Shown: positions 38,930-50,000 of the stretch, one piece after another
How the letters are laid out: every line of letters begins with the position of its first letter
Numbering within the stretch: the stretch's first letter is position 1
Origin: Syngnathus acus
Lineage: Eukaryota; Chordata; Actinopteri; Syngnathiformes; Syngnathidae
NCBI RefSeq assembly: GCF_901709675.1
Contig: NC_051089.1
Span: forward strand, 5,686,476 to 5,750,475
Reading direction: 5' to 3'
DNA length: 64,000 bases
Translations under genes and position numbers: made by a program
The notes under the pieces: model-generated
Database searches by the model: none
Told to the model about the DNA's origin: nothing
Seen by the model: the letters and a program-made list of their open reading frames with translations, nothing else

Positions 38930-39191
38930 ACGGTTCGTCACAAACAGCAAACCAGCACGCCGGCTCAGGTCGACTGAAGGCGGAGAGCACACACGGACAC
39001 CGTGGAGACTTTAAGGCCCTTCCCGACACATAATATCAACTCGTTCCCGTGCTCGTGACGATCATGCTACGTTACAACTTAAACCGTGACGCCATAAAGC
39101 ACATGAAAGTCAAAGTTTCCCTACTTGCTCCCGCGGACAGGATTTTCCTCGACTGTCCCACCTCCTCCGGGTGAGGTGACCGGGGCTCCCC
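38930..39191 (+). promoter_or_regulatory. Likely 5' flank / 5' UTR of the HIPK-like gene
   Basis: About 260 bp between the end of the repeat complex and the kinase start codon. It is moderately CpG-containing compared with the surrounding DNA. No clear TATA box is visible. The start context is CCCCATGT, which is weak at +4. A non-coding upstream exon cannot be excluded. Confidence 0.3.
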
Positions 39192-41610
39192 ATGTCCTCA
39201 ACTGAAGAGTTGCGCGTACAGTCGGACGATCACCCGCTCCTCTCCAGAATGTATTCTTCCGGCTCCGAGTACAATCAGTTTTCACCCGGAGCCCGAATTC
39301 ATTCCAAGTCATCCAGCTATGACGTGCTGTCAGTCTTGGGACGCGGCGCCTATGGGAACGTGGTTAAATGTCGGAAGATCACCGACAACAAGACGGTAGC
39401 GGTCAAGACCATCAAGAACCATGGAACATCAGCTAAGCGGGCCATATATGAGGTGGGTGACGGCTTTTAGGTACCTGAGGTCATGACTTGCACTGACATC
39501 TATACCACTTGTGTCTTTATAGATTCTTGCCCTGTTAAAAATAAAAAAGATGGATGCTGACAAATGCCACTTGGTGCAATGGAACAGCATCTTCAGCATC
39601 ACTGGACATGTTTGCATTGAGTTTGAGCTGTTGGACAAAAGTCTGTATGATTTTGTAAAAGAACGAAATTTCAGGCCTCTCCAGCTGAAGGAGATCAGGC
39701 CAGTTGTCCATCAGGTATGATCTCCAAGAACGAAAGAAAAAAGTTTGAATATTTATGGAATGTTGATCAAGTTGGACTTGTTGGATTGACCTTTTAGCTG
39801 GCAGACATGCTGGACCACTTGAAGGTCTCGCAGATAATACACGCGGATCTCAAGATGGAGAACGTGATGCTGGTTAACCAGGTTCAGCAACCATACAAGA
39901 TTAAGGTGATCGACTTTGGCCTCGCTGCTCGCGTGTCCACCGCCAAACAGGGCTCGCTCATTCAGACCCTCCCCTATCGGTAAGTCCGAATATAAGCTAA
40001 CTCGTGAGGTCACCAAAACATTGGAAATAAAAATGCCTTTGTGAATAACCTTGTGCAAATTGGGCTATTGTGATGTAGTCTGTGGGGTTACATTAAATAA
40101 ATTAAAAAAAAACTTTTAACGTGGTGCTGCCAAAAACACAAGAATTGGACTTAAAGGAAACAAAACGTCTACCAAGGTCGAACATTTTTTAAACGGACTC
40201 TTATCAAAATTTTGAATAGCAAAATTTACACTGTAGATCCAAGTGCCCAATTCTACTATAATTTTAATTTCAATGCATCTTTCAAGTGGCACATACTAGA
40301 TAAAGTCTAAAGACTAACGAAACAATGATAGCACAAACGCAAATAATCTATATGAAAAAATGGGGGGAAAAAAAAATCACAATAAGATGGTTAATCATCT
40401 CCCCCTCTGTTGCCAGGTCTCCAGAAGTCCTGTTGGCTGCACCATTCACAGAAGCCATAGACATCTGGTCAGTGGGCTGCATCGCTGCATTTTTATACAC
40501 AGGCGCACTTCTCTACCCTGGAAAAAGTGAATACGACATGGTAAGTATAAGTAAGTATACCCTATTTTGAAATTGGCTTAACGACAATACTGTGAAACGT
40601 CATTTCAACTTAAAGGAAAATTTGCGTCGTAAATGTGCTTCATCTCATTCTTTAACATCAGTTGTCACACTCGTGTTTTGGTTGACACTGGAATCTAAAT
40701 GCTTTAAGTGTGAGTCCACTTACGTCTCATAATTTCCGATGAACATTACAGGTTATTTAGTAATGTTTTGAGTCAAAATTCCCAAATGTTAACTTGGTGT
40801 TGTGATTTCAGCTCAGGTACATAGTGGAGACTCAAGGTCAGCCTCCAGATAATGTTCTCGAAGCTGGACTGCAGACCAACCGCTTCTTCCAGATGGAGCG
40901 CAATTTCAGCTGGAAGCTCAAGGTATGTGCCTCTCCTTGCTTGTCCTTGAAAAAAATACAAACTCAACGTTTACCTCAAGTCTGGTCCTTTCAGACACCA
41001 GAACAATACCAGAAAGAGACCACATCAGTACCCAAAGAGACCAGACGATTTAAATTCCGCTCTCTTGATCGCCTTCTTCATGTAAGCAGTCACTCACTGT
41101 AACTTCAAAATCAGTGTCAACTTATGACACGTGCAACTTTATTTAGTTCCAGCCAGGAATCTTGAACACCAGGCACATTGCCAATAAAGCGGCCAAGACA
41201 TCCGACGTGCAGAAGTTTGTGGAGCTGCTGAAGGGAACGCTGCACCTTGACGCCACGCAGCGGATGACGCCTTGCCAGGTTCTGGAGCACGACTTTAGCA
41301 CCATGAGCCACCTGGAGCCGCTTCACGACAGCAGCTCCCAGTAAGGCTGGACCCGTTAAGTTCCTGGAGCAATCTCGGTCATGAAACTGAAACTAATTGG
41401 AGTTTAAATATCAACTTGTATTGCAGCGTGCAGTCATGCTTTCACATGATGTCCACGTGCTCCAACAAGACCACGCTACAGTCGCTCTGCAGGAAAGGAT
41501 TCGACCCGTTGGCTCTAAGCGAGCCGCACGATGACGAGCCATGCTGCAGCCCCACGTCACCGGAAGTGTACGAAATCATGGCCCAAGATGAACGATCGGA
41601 CCCAAGTTGA
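39192..41610 (+). CDS. HIPK-like serine/threonine kinase (eight exons, 444 aa)
   Basis: Exons: 39192-39452, 39523-39714, 39798-39979, 40417-40540, 40812-40922, 40995-41081, 41147-41340 and 41427-41610. All introns are GT-AG, phases agree (0,0,2,0,0,0,2), and the sum is 1335 nt with no internal stop. The product is a CMGC-group kinase closest to homeodomain-interacting protein kinases. Seen: glycine loop LGRGAYGNVV (49-58), VAVK lysine 72, HIPK-type HADLK with Asp168 and Asn173, DFG 190-192, SPE, EAIDIWSVGC, and the family's C-terminal MSHLE...HVQSCF block. Only ~42 residues precede and ~55 follow the kinase core, whereas HIPK1-3 exceed 1000 residues, so the homeobox-interaction and PEST regions are absent. 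HIPKs phosphorylate transcriptional regulators in the nucleus, but no nuclear signal is obvious here. Oddities are Met171 instead of the usual Pro in HADLKPEN, and an activation loop lacking the HIPK tyrosine. Short HIPK-like copies are frequent in teleosts. Family is certain; orthology and activity are not. Confidence 0.92.
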
Positions 41611-42345
41611 CATACGGGGTCTGGGATAGACACATCGTCCGCTTGATGAGATGGAGGAACGTTGTGCTTTCTCTTTATCCCTACAAACTCAACCCAGTGA
41701 ACAATGTTGGGCCTTCGCTAACCTGTACAGTGTTTACACTTGACAGTCATGGCGGCCATCAACTCTAAGTATCGCGCTCCACTGATTGAGCGAGCCCGGG
41801 CATCATTTCCTGAAACTGATGATAAAATGCTCAACGTTCCTTACATGCCAAAGACTTTGTCTGAGCACTGGATGAAGAGATCACATGTGCTGAAACCTGT
41901 ACATAAATCTAACTTGTCCATCTTTTTCTACTTCATGGTTTGTGAATGATGTCAGAACAAGACAGCCATTGTCGTTATAGTTCTCGGAGCGTGTACGGTT
42001 ATATTGACGCACTAATGATTGGTGAAAATAATTCTCGTATAATTGTTTACTGTTATACTTTGTCAAACAAAATGAGTACTTGGGAAGACGGCATCTTAAC
42101 GCAGTGCATGTCTCAGACGGTTTATCACGGCTAATACAAAGTAAACGTTAGGCGCCCTCTAGCCCGTCAGTAAGTGCACTCTGCCCATCTGATAGCTAAT
42201 AACGGAGCCATTAAATGGACCGATAACGTTCGCAGCTGTGTCCTTGTCTGCATTGTGCCTCACCTCGCCATCTTTCCCGCCTCACCTCAGCCACCCATCC
42301 CCGCCGCCTAGCCCTTTAATCCCCCAATAAAAACCTTATTTGGCG
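41611..42345 (+). other. Probable 3' UTR of the HIPK-like gene
   Basis: Sequence between the kinase stop codon and the first good polyadenylation signal. It includes a 67-codon ATG-initiated frame at 41749-41949, beginning MAAINSKYRAPLIER, with a Kozak-like GTCATGG. I do not recognise this peptide. It could be chance, a decayed exon or a downstream small ORF. Confidence 0.4.
42326..42331 (+). terminator. Candidate polyadenylation signal for the HIPK-like gene
   Basis: AATAAA 716 nt after the stop codon. An earlier ATTAAA at 42210-42215 is an alternative. Assigned by position only. Confidence 0.4.
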
Positions 42346-45300
42346 TCTGCCCTCGGCTCTAGGAAACGGAACAATCCCCCAAACAGGTTTCTTGATGAAT
42401 GTAGTGTTTCATCACTTTGGTGCCCATGCTCCTGATTTGTGTGCGAGGGGACGTGCCGGTGTCGGCGCACCGGGGGCTTAACAGATGACTAGTCCATGCC
42501 TGGGAGCTGCTTAGTGCACGGCGCACATGGGACGAGCTGGCTGCGTTGCAATGCGACAGCTGGTTTCACCACAACCGGCGATATATTACCGATATATAAA
42601 TGATGGAAAATCTTCGTCTTGGATTGTTGTAGTTGTTCACACTCTCATACAGAAGTTGTGGAAAATAGATGGAAGTGGATACAGGCGGTGACGGGAACAA
42701 AGTCATTAGAAAGTTACAAATGAGTTTGCGTTGTCCCATGGGTCGTCAGCAAAATTTTGCCGTTTGCTTCTTCTGCCCTCTTTGTTCATCTGGTTCATGT
42801 GTCTGTTAGTCCGTCCATCTTTCATCAGTCTGTTGGACTCTTAAGTTGGACAAGCCACGCTTTATATCATTATGTCCATAGATATCCTGCCATCCAGTTT
42901 TTGGCCCATTGTAATCTCGTCGGGTCAGATTGTTTCCATCCATTTATCAGATGGTTTGTCTTATTGTAAAGCCTGTCCAATGGTCTGTCCATCCGTTTGT
43001 ATTGTCAGTGCATTGTTTTTTAGAGCCAGCGGTTTTTTGGTGGGTCCAGTCAACGATTTCTGCCCGTCCATAAGCAATTGGTCCATACGAGGCAAGTCTG
43101 TTCAACGGTTTGTCCAGCCAGCTGTTGGTTGTTCCATCCATTTGTCTTGTCCAAAAATCTGTCCATCATAGTCAAGTCAGTACGTCTCAGTATAAATCCA
43201 TCTGTTGGGTAGAGTCTAACCAGCCGTTGGACATTTTGACCGTTCGTTGAAACATTGTCAACCGGTTTATCCGTCCATGCTGGTGTTCGTTTGTTGAGTT
43301 GATCCGTTCATCTGTCTCTTACTGGGTCTTTTTTTTTTTGGTTGCTTGTTTGTTGGTCAGTCCCTTGGTTTATTATTATGTTATATTTTCTTTAATCCAA
43401 TCCACGGGGAAGGCAATTAACTTTAAAGACAGTGGTGCTGCCCCAAAATCACAATTTACACTTCAAACCACCTTCCTTCATCCCTGGTAATTTGCATACA
43501 ATAGCAAAGAAGAAAAAAAAGGGTGCATCAATGTCAAGTAGAAGCCTTCATTGCGTGTTTTCCTCTGTGGGGAAACTGAGGTCGGCGCACCTGAGATGCT
43601 CAAAGCAATTCAGCATTAGGTGTAAACAAATGACGACTGCCCCCGAGGGACATACCAATACTTTGACGATAAAGTTATCAGAGGAAAGGGCCTCAAACAG
43701 TCCGAATACTTTTTAGGGGTTATCTTTTACGTAGAAGTTTAACTAAACAGTTTGGATAAACAGGTCGCATCTCAAAAAAGAGGCTTATGCTTTTTTTACG
43801 TAGAGGGATTTTAAAAGTTTGCTAAGAAGGCAATGCTGACTTTTGTTACCATGACGACCGGGGGCAGAGCTAGGGCATGTGACGCCTCTAGTGACTTATT
43901 GGCAACATATCAAACCACTTTTAAGGTATTAGAACAACTTTTTAGACTTCAGGAGACTCCGAGAGATAATATCCCCTCCCCTTACCATTATCCAGACTCT
44001 AAGTCCTATTCAGTCAGCTTTTCTTGGGATGCTTTTCAAAATCAGTTGGGTTCTTATTTCTTTATACCTTTATAAGCAATTATTATTTATAAGCAATTAT
44101 TGTCTTCCACCCCACCCACAAAACTATTTTCAAAGGGGGCAACCATGACGTTCTTTGCCTGGATCCCCTCGAATGTTCCTGGAATGGAATGTTCCAGCAT
44201 CTCTCCAATGCATTGTTGTTTTGTATTAACGCTTGAAATTCTCCCAATGAATCATCTTTGATCACAAAACAACCAACTCGTTTGGTTGTCAGCATGCCAT
44301 ACTAATTACCGCGCATTATAAATAGAATCTTTCTACGAGTGATTAATAGGCTTCCGTGTTGCTACTTTAAAACAATGTGATGCTGCCGCCACAAACACAC
44401 GGAACATTCCGAACCAAATGAAACAAGAGAGAGAGAACATTAACGATTCTTTTGAGTTATATCGGGTTTTCCTTTTTTTTGTTTAGGCTTTTTCAAGCTC
44501 ATTGGAAATTGGGTCAGTGGTGATGAATGAAAACAAGGTGTTGACTAATTACTGTATATTCAGTTGGAAAATGTAGTTGTATTGTATTGTACGATTTGGG
44601 GCCTACATTGATTGATTCAGCTAGCCCAAGCAAAAGCGAGATTCAACTCTAAATGGTCCAGCTGGTCACCCTACTTCATCCTTTTTACTCAATTTATGAA
44701 TGTTGGCTTTTCTATCCGTTTATTGTCTGATCTGCTCATTAGTCTATGTTACAGTCCAATGTTGTTTGCCAAAAAGGCTTATTAATAGGTATAAATGGAC
44801 ATACCCGGTACTCTCTATCAATTTGGCAACCTGCTGTTGATGTACTTCCATTAATTTATTTCTATCATCCTCAGTGGGCAAAAGTCTATCCCAGCTGACT
44901 TAGGTGACAGGTGGGCTACTTTAAAAGTTTTCACTTCCATGTAACGATGGAATGAAAATGAAAAAAGCATAGAGAGAGCATTTAGGATTGCCTGACATTT
45001 CATCCTGGAGCTGATAAACTGCAAATAAAAAAAACCTGAGCAAAAGGACCATGATTGGATTGACATTGACCCGCTGGACAGAAGCGGCGCTCCAAATGAA
45101 TGATAATACTCATTTTGGTCACATAGTGCGCTTGTGATGATGGGAGGGGAAGATATGGTTCCAAATAGAATTGATTCTCCATTTTCTTTAAAGCACTTTA
45201 AAGAAGTCGCTGTCAGAAACATTCTAGTGGAAATAGTTCGTAGAACACTCTGAATTCCCAGACTTGTCAGAAGGAACTCATGTGGTTGGAAGGCAAATCT

Positions 45301-46634
45301 TTTCATTGTGCGCAAAGTCGCTGGCCCAGACAAGCACATCGCTTGTACGTTGTACTTTCCGCTACCAGTTCTTGTATAAAACGAGACAGTGGTATGATGT
45401 TTTTCCACCATTTAAAAACATTCCCAAGTGATATGCCCATTCTTTGGAATCAAGAGTTTTTTGTTTTTTTTTACCCTCCTTTTAAAGTCCTCTAGAAATC
45501 GGTCGGTTTTGAGCGGGCAAATTAGTTGCTGCTCGAAACACAAATCAGGTTGTTTTGGAAACTACATCACTTTTTGCATTCATCTTTCTGAAAAGCAACG
45601 ATGCAGCAACCACATCACGGACCAATCTGTTCAGTTGACATCCACTCGGGTCCGTTACAATAACAAGAAATTTAAGAGCGATCACCTCATGCACAGATTG
45701 TATTTTATTGCCATCAAACTTTTCACAACACCGCCGAGGTGGAAGGCGTGTGGTATACCATTAACTTGACACCAAAAAAATAATTACTAATTAAAGTGCT
45801 TATTTTTCTCATTTTCATATCCAAATGAGTTGAATCGAAAGTCACAGGACATTTTAATTATGGCAAGCAGAGAGTAACTGGAGTGTTAAATTACTCCATA
45901 ATGCTGCTGTTCTTCCAGTAGGTTCTTAAAAGGTTTGAAATGTAATCACGAGGGTACAAAGAGAGCGAGAAAAACAGCAGCCTTGATTGTATCCTGAGGT
46001 AAAACGGCGCAGAGTGGGAGAAGCATGCCGACTCTGGGGAGGCTCTTATCAATGCCGCCTACCAAACATTTCCTGTTGAGCTTTAATAATCATTCTTGGC
46101 GGGTATGTGGCAAGCCAACTTCTGATTACCCGGTTGAAACTCTTTTTAATAAGTTCCCCTCTGAACCGTTACGTTCACTAAATCCTAATCACCAATTTGT
46201 TTTGTGTTTGGAGGGAAAATGAACAATCGATGCTACATAGACCTCATTTTCGGGTTAGGGTTGTTTTTTTGTGAACTGTGTAGAAGGAATACAGTATATG
46301 AATTTCCAGTAAATATTTTACTAGGACGAATGGAAACGATAGACGGACTTGACATTTCAGGACAATGCTAGTTTGTGTGGCAAAATATGTGATTTCTTTC
46401 TGTCTGTGGCTTAAATGACCAAGTTGCCACCAGTGACAGAAGGATTTGCGATCGCAAACAATGAAGCGATTTATCATTTAGGAATGTTGGCTCGATTATT
46501 TTCCGAGCAAATCGGGCAATAAAAAATTCTGTTTATCCTCTGCATATGCGGCATTTACTAACTTTGACCGAAAGGAAAGGAAATTGTTCAAAATTAGCCA
46601 GTTAGTACATGTGTAGCTGCTTTCATAGACATGC
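42346..46634. other. Non-coding stretch with degenerate repeats
   Basis: No supported gene. 42790-43330 is a decayed tetranucleotide region (listed separately). A fragment at 44840-44915 (CTATCCCAGCTGACTTAGG) matches the common fish dispersed repeat in the opposite orientation to the 12858 copy. The minus-strand frame at 44851-45411, the longest here (186 codons from a non-ATG start), shows no domain I recognise. Confidence 0.5.
42790..43330 (+). repeat. Degenerate GTCC/ATCC-rich region
   Basis: Words such as GTCCGTCCATC, TGTCCATCCGTTTGT and GTTCCATCCATTTGTCTTGTC recur irregularly for ~540 bp. This is best explained as an old (GTCC/ATCC)n microsatellite decayed by substitution. The overlapping frames it supports are artefacts. 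Confidence 0.65.
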
Positions 46635-46736
46635 TAACATTTAGCTTAGCTTCCTCTATCTCTCCTTTTTCTACTACTACTTTGTTAACATTTAGCTTAG
46701 CTTCCTCTATCTCTCCTTTTTCGACTACTACTTTTT
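46635..46736 (+). repeat. Two-copy tandem duplication, 51-bp period
   Basis: TAACATTTAGCTTAGCTTCC begins at 46635 and again at 46686. The two 51-bp units differ at a few positions only (for example CTACTACTAC versus CGACTACTAC). 51 is a multiple of three, so open frames on both strands contain repeated peptides here. Confidence 0.95.
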
Positions 46737-46970
46737 TTTCGTATTTTCCGGCTGTGTGGGTGGCTTGTGGCACCATGCTGTCTCTCATAGGTCAATCTTG
46801 GTACTCTGACAGATGGTTTCACTGTTGTCGGAGGAGATATCGTGTGTGTTGTCAGTGTGCGATACTTGTCATTGTGAACATACCGCACATGATAAGAACA
46901 CACATCCCCATTTTTTCCAATATCCCACTATGACTAAAAACGCCACTAACAAAGACCACTAAACACTTAA

Positions 46971-47053
46971 GCTGGCTGGCTGGCTGGTGCAACTAATTGA
47001 AGGAGCTTTTTTCTTTTATTTCTGTCTGTCTTTCTTTCTTTCTTTCTTTTCTT
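46971..47053 (+). repeat. (GGCT)n and (TTTC)n microsatellites
   Basis: Four GGCT units at 46971-46987 and a TTTC/TGTC tract at 47022-47053, with unique sequence between. Confidence 0.85.
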
Positions 47054-50000
47054 AGAGGAGAACTTGTAGTGTTGCCCATAGAAATTGACTGAATATTTCA
47101 TTAGAACCCTTGAATATCTGATTTGAATGAACATCTTTGGATGCGTTTCCTCCCGCCTTTCATATGCAAGGAATCAGCCGATGCCACGATGAAATGCAGC
47201 TCATCAGCATATGAAGAGAAGCTCCCTGAATATGATCTCAGTCCCATATTTATTATTATTATATAGATTCGTTTTTCGTGTTACGATTTTAGTAGCTGAG
47301 ATTGCAAACGTGACGTAAGCATGAATGAGCGCCACCCTCGCCCGCCCGGCTTTCTTTCTGATGTCCTGCGGCCTGCAGACTTTCACCTCGATTCCCCTCA
47401 ACCTGTCCGCCAATGCGTCACCATGACAACCGCTCACTCTGCACACAAAACTTCTCTCCTCCAAGACACTTTTTCTTTAGATACTTTTCTTTCATAATGT
47501 GTGGAAACTGTACACGCAACTCCAAATTATACACGGCAATAAAACCTGTTCAATTTTGTGCAACGGACGTTGAGATGTTTTCATGTGTTTTGTTATGATA
47601 GATTAATTTTGCGTGGATAGGTAAAATTGTTGTCTGGCCAATATTGTTTCTAACTTAACTGAGCTGGTCTTTCCCACCTTTTAAAAAAATAAATCCAAGA
47701 TGGCCGACATCCTGTTCAGTATGTTCACACAATCACTGTCAGTTTGATAGCAACGACGTCTTCTCTGCTTACAATTGAAACAACAAGCACCCTCCAGCAC
47801 AACGGGGTCGCGACAGCAGTTTACAGCAGCGCTCGCTTTCTCCCGCTCCATCTGCACGCCTTAGCGCATATTAGCATAAATGTTGCATGCTTCAAGATGT
47901 GTTCTATGGGACGACACGTGACAGCTGGCGTCGGTGGCCGAGCACCGTTGTCTTATCACAGCGCTTAAACGGAGAAGCGACACACAGGAAAAAGAGCCTT
48001 ATCGTGTTGACGCGTGAAATATTTACCGGATTACCATCGTACAGTGAGAAGCGTGGCATCCTATAAATGTTTAAAAATGTTCCCACATCGGAAGGGGATC
48101 TATCATTTTGCCCGCGACTACCGAACATAATGTTCTGACCGAGGGCACCGCCTTAAATGAATTCTTATGAGGCGTCTAAAAATAGTGGCGGGTGTTTGAG
48201 GGGTCCAAGCTGCCTCTAATGTGACAAGCACAGAGGGAGCGTCACGACCAGCCAGCTGCCACTGGAGAAGCAACCTGCTCAACACGAAGCATTTCCACGC
48301 TAAATGAATACGAGCCAACAGATTTGATGTGGAATTTCAAGAATCTCAAAATTTAATGGCAGCCTTCTGACATTGGTTCCATGCCCCTATGGCCCAAAAT
48401 ACTCCGTGGGAAACTAAAATTCTGATCCCACAGATCCAGGCCGTTTACGATGGCAAACATAAAATTAATCAAATTGATGTGTTACTGTTGGATTTAATTT
48501 TTCACAGGTTTTGTATTGAAGGTAATTCAATTGTGCAAATGTACTCAATGTGTTTCTTCTTCGTGTCAATTTAATTAACCATGATGAGTCAAAGTGGACG
48601 GCAAGGATTTAATCGGCAAACATTATCTCTGCCCGCTTTAGGGTAACGACTCTACACTACATTCCCCACACAGGCAATGATTACATTTTCCCACAAACAA
48701 AATGACCTTTTTATTCCCTCCCTAACCGTCATGCCGAAACAATATTGGAGTTATCTTTTGTATTCACGATCCGTCCCCGAGAAAACGGTTGTCATGGAAA
48801 TGATTTTCCAGAGTGGGACCTGTGCCAATTAACTATACGTCGACCTTGAAAATCCAAAGCGAGATGACAATCATGTGAAAAGGGGAAGTGGTAAATGAAT
48901 CACAAAATGGTGGCAAATAAAGGATGGCAAAGGCTTCTTTTTCTTTATCTGATCTGATACTTTTAACGATACACAATGCACAGTGACAGCTCAATATGGA
49001 AGCGTTGTTGTAAGACCTTTGATGGATGAACTAGCGAAGGTATGCGGACAAGATGTTTTGCCTCATCCGAGTCGGCTTCATCGGGATGGGTTGGAACGGC
49101 ACCATCTTAAATTTGTGTGGTGACGAAAACATACAGAGAGGCCTCTTGGCTTCAACTTGGAGCGTAAATAACATTAAAAATATAAGTCAAGGTAGCACTG
49201 TATGTCACACTCCCGTTGCAGGTGAGTCATCGCCTTATTCACACGAAATACACCGTTGTGTTCTTCTGGGCTCTCTGCGGATCTCTAAGACAACACAAGG
49301 AGAGCTATTTAATGCACCATAAAATTCTGACATCACCTTTCTGCCGTAGAGAAGGACACAGTCAATTTGACGGGCTAATTGTGTGTGGCATAATTAATCA
49401 ATGTCTCCTGAACGGCAAATTCCCCTCACGCTCGCTCCGCAGTGTCGTGTGAACGCTGTTGAAAGCATGAGGGTAATTGAGGGCCAAGCAGTGAGACTTG
49501 CATAGACGCCCCCCACACCACCCCAACCGCCACCACCTGCACCCTACCGTCCCTTCATTGTGTTACTACCTTTTATTAGGGTTCCACCTCAATCACTCTT
49601 TGGCGTCTGGATGCCCAAGGCAACGGCAAGAAACTAAAGCACAATGCTACATTTGGAAGACTGATTAGGGTCAATTCCATTTCAAATGTTTGTGTCTGGT
49701 CTTCCTGCGATAAGGCGCAAACCCCGGGTCAAAAAGTGACGCGCCACTGGATTCCAGTTTGAAGCCATTGACACCAAATTCGAAATGATCTTGTTCCAAA
49801 CAGATAAAGATGATTTATATTTGAAAGCAAGTGCTCAGCTTCTCATTCTTCTGTCAGAAAGTACTTTCACAAAACTCTCACCGATCGATCGGTCTGTCTA
49901 TCGTATCTATCTATATCGATCTACTGCATCAATGTATCTCGTTCCCTCTATTGTATCTCTCGCTGTCACGCTCTCTGACTTTTTTTCCTCATTAATAATG

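Noticed and set aside
44851-45411. 186-codon minus-strand open frame
   Set aside because: It begins from a non-ATG codon, has no recognisable domain, and its end overlaps a dispersed fish repeat fragment.
46594-46933. Proteins with repeated VEKGEIEEAKLN / SLASSISPFSTTT segments
   Set aside because: Produced by the 51-bp tandem duplication, whose length is a multiple of three.
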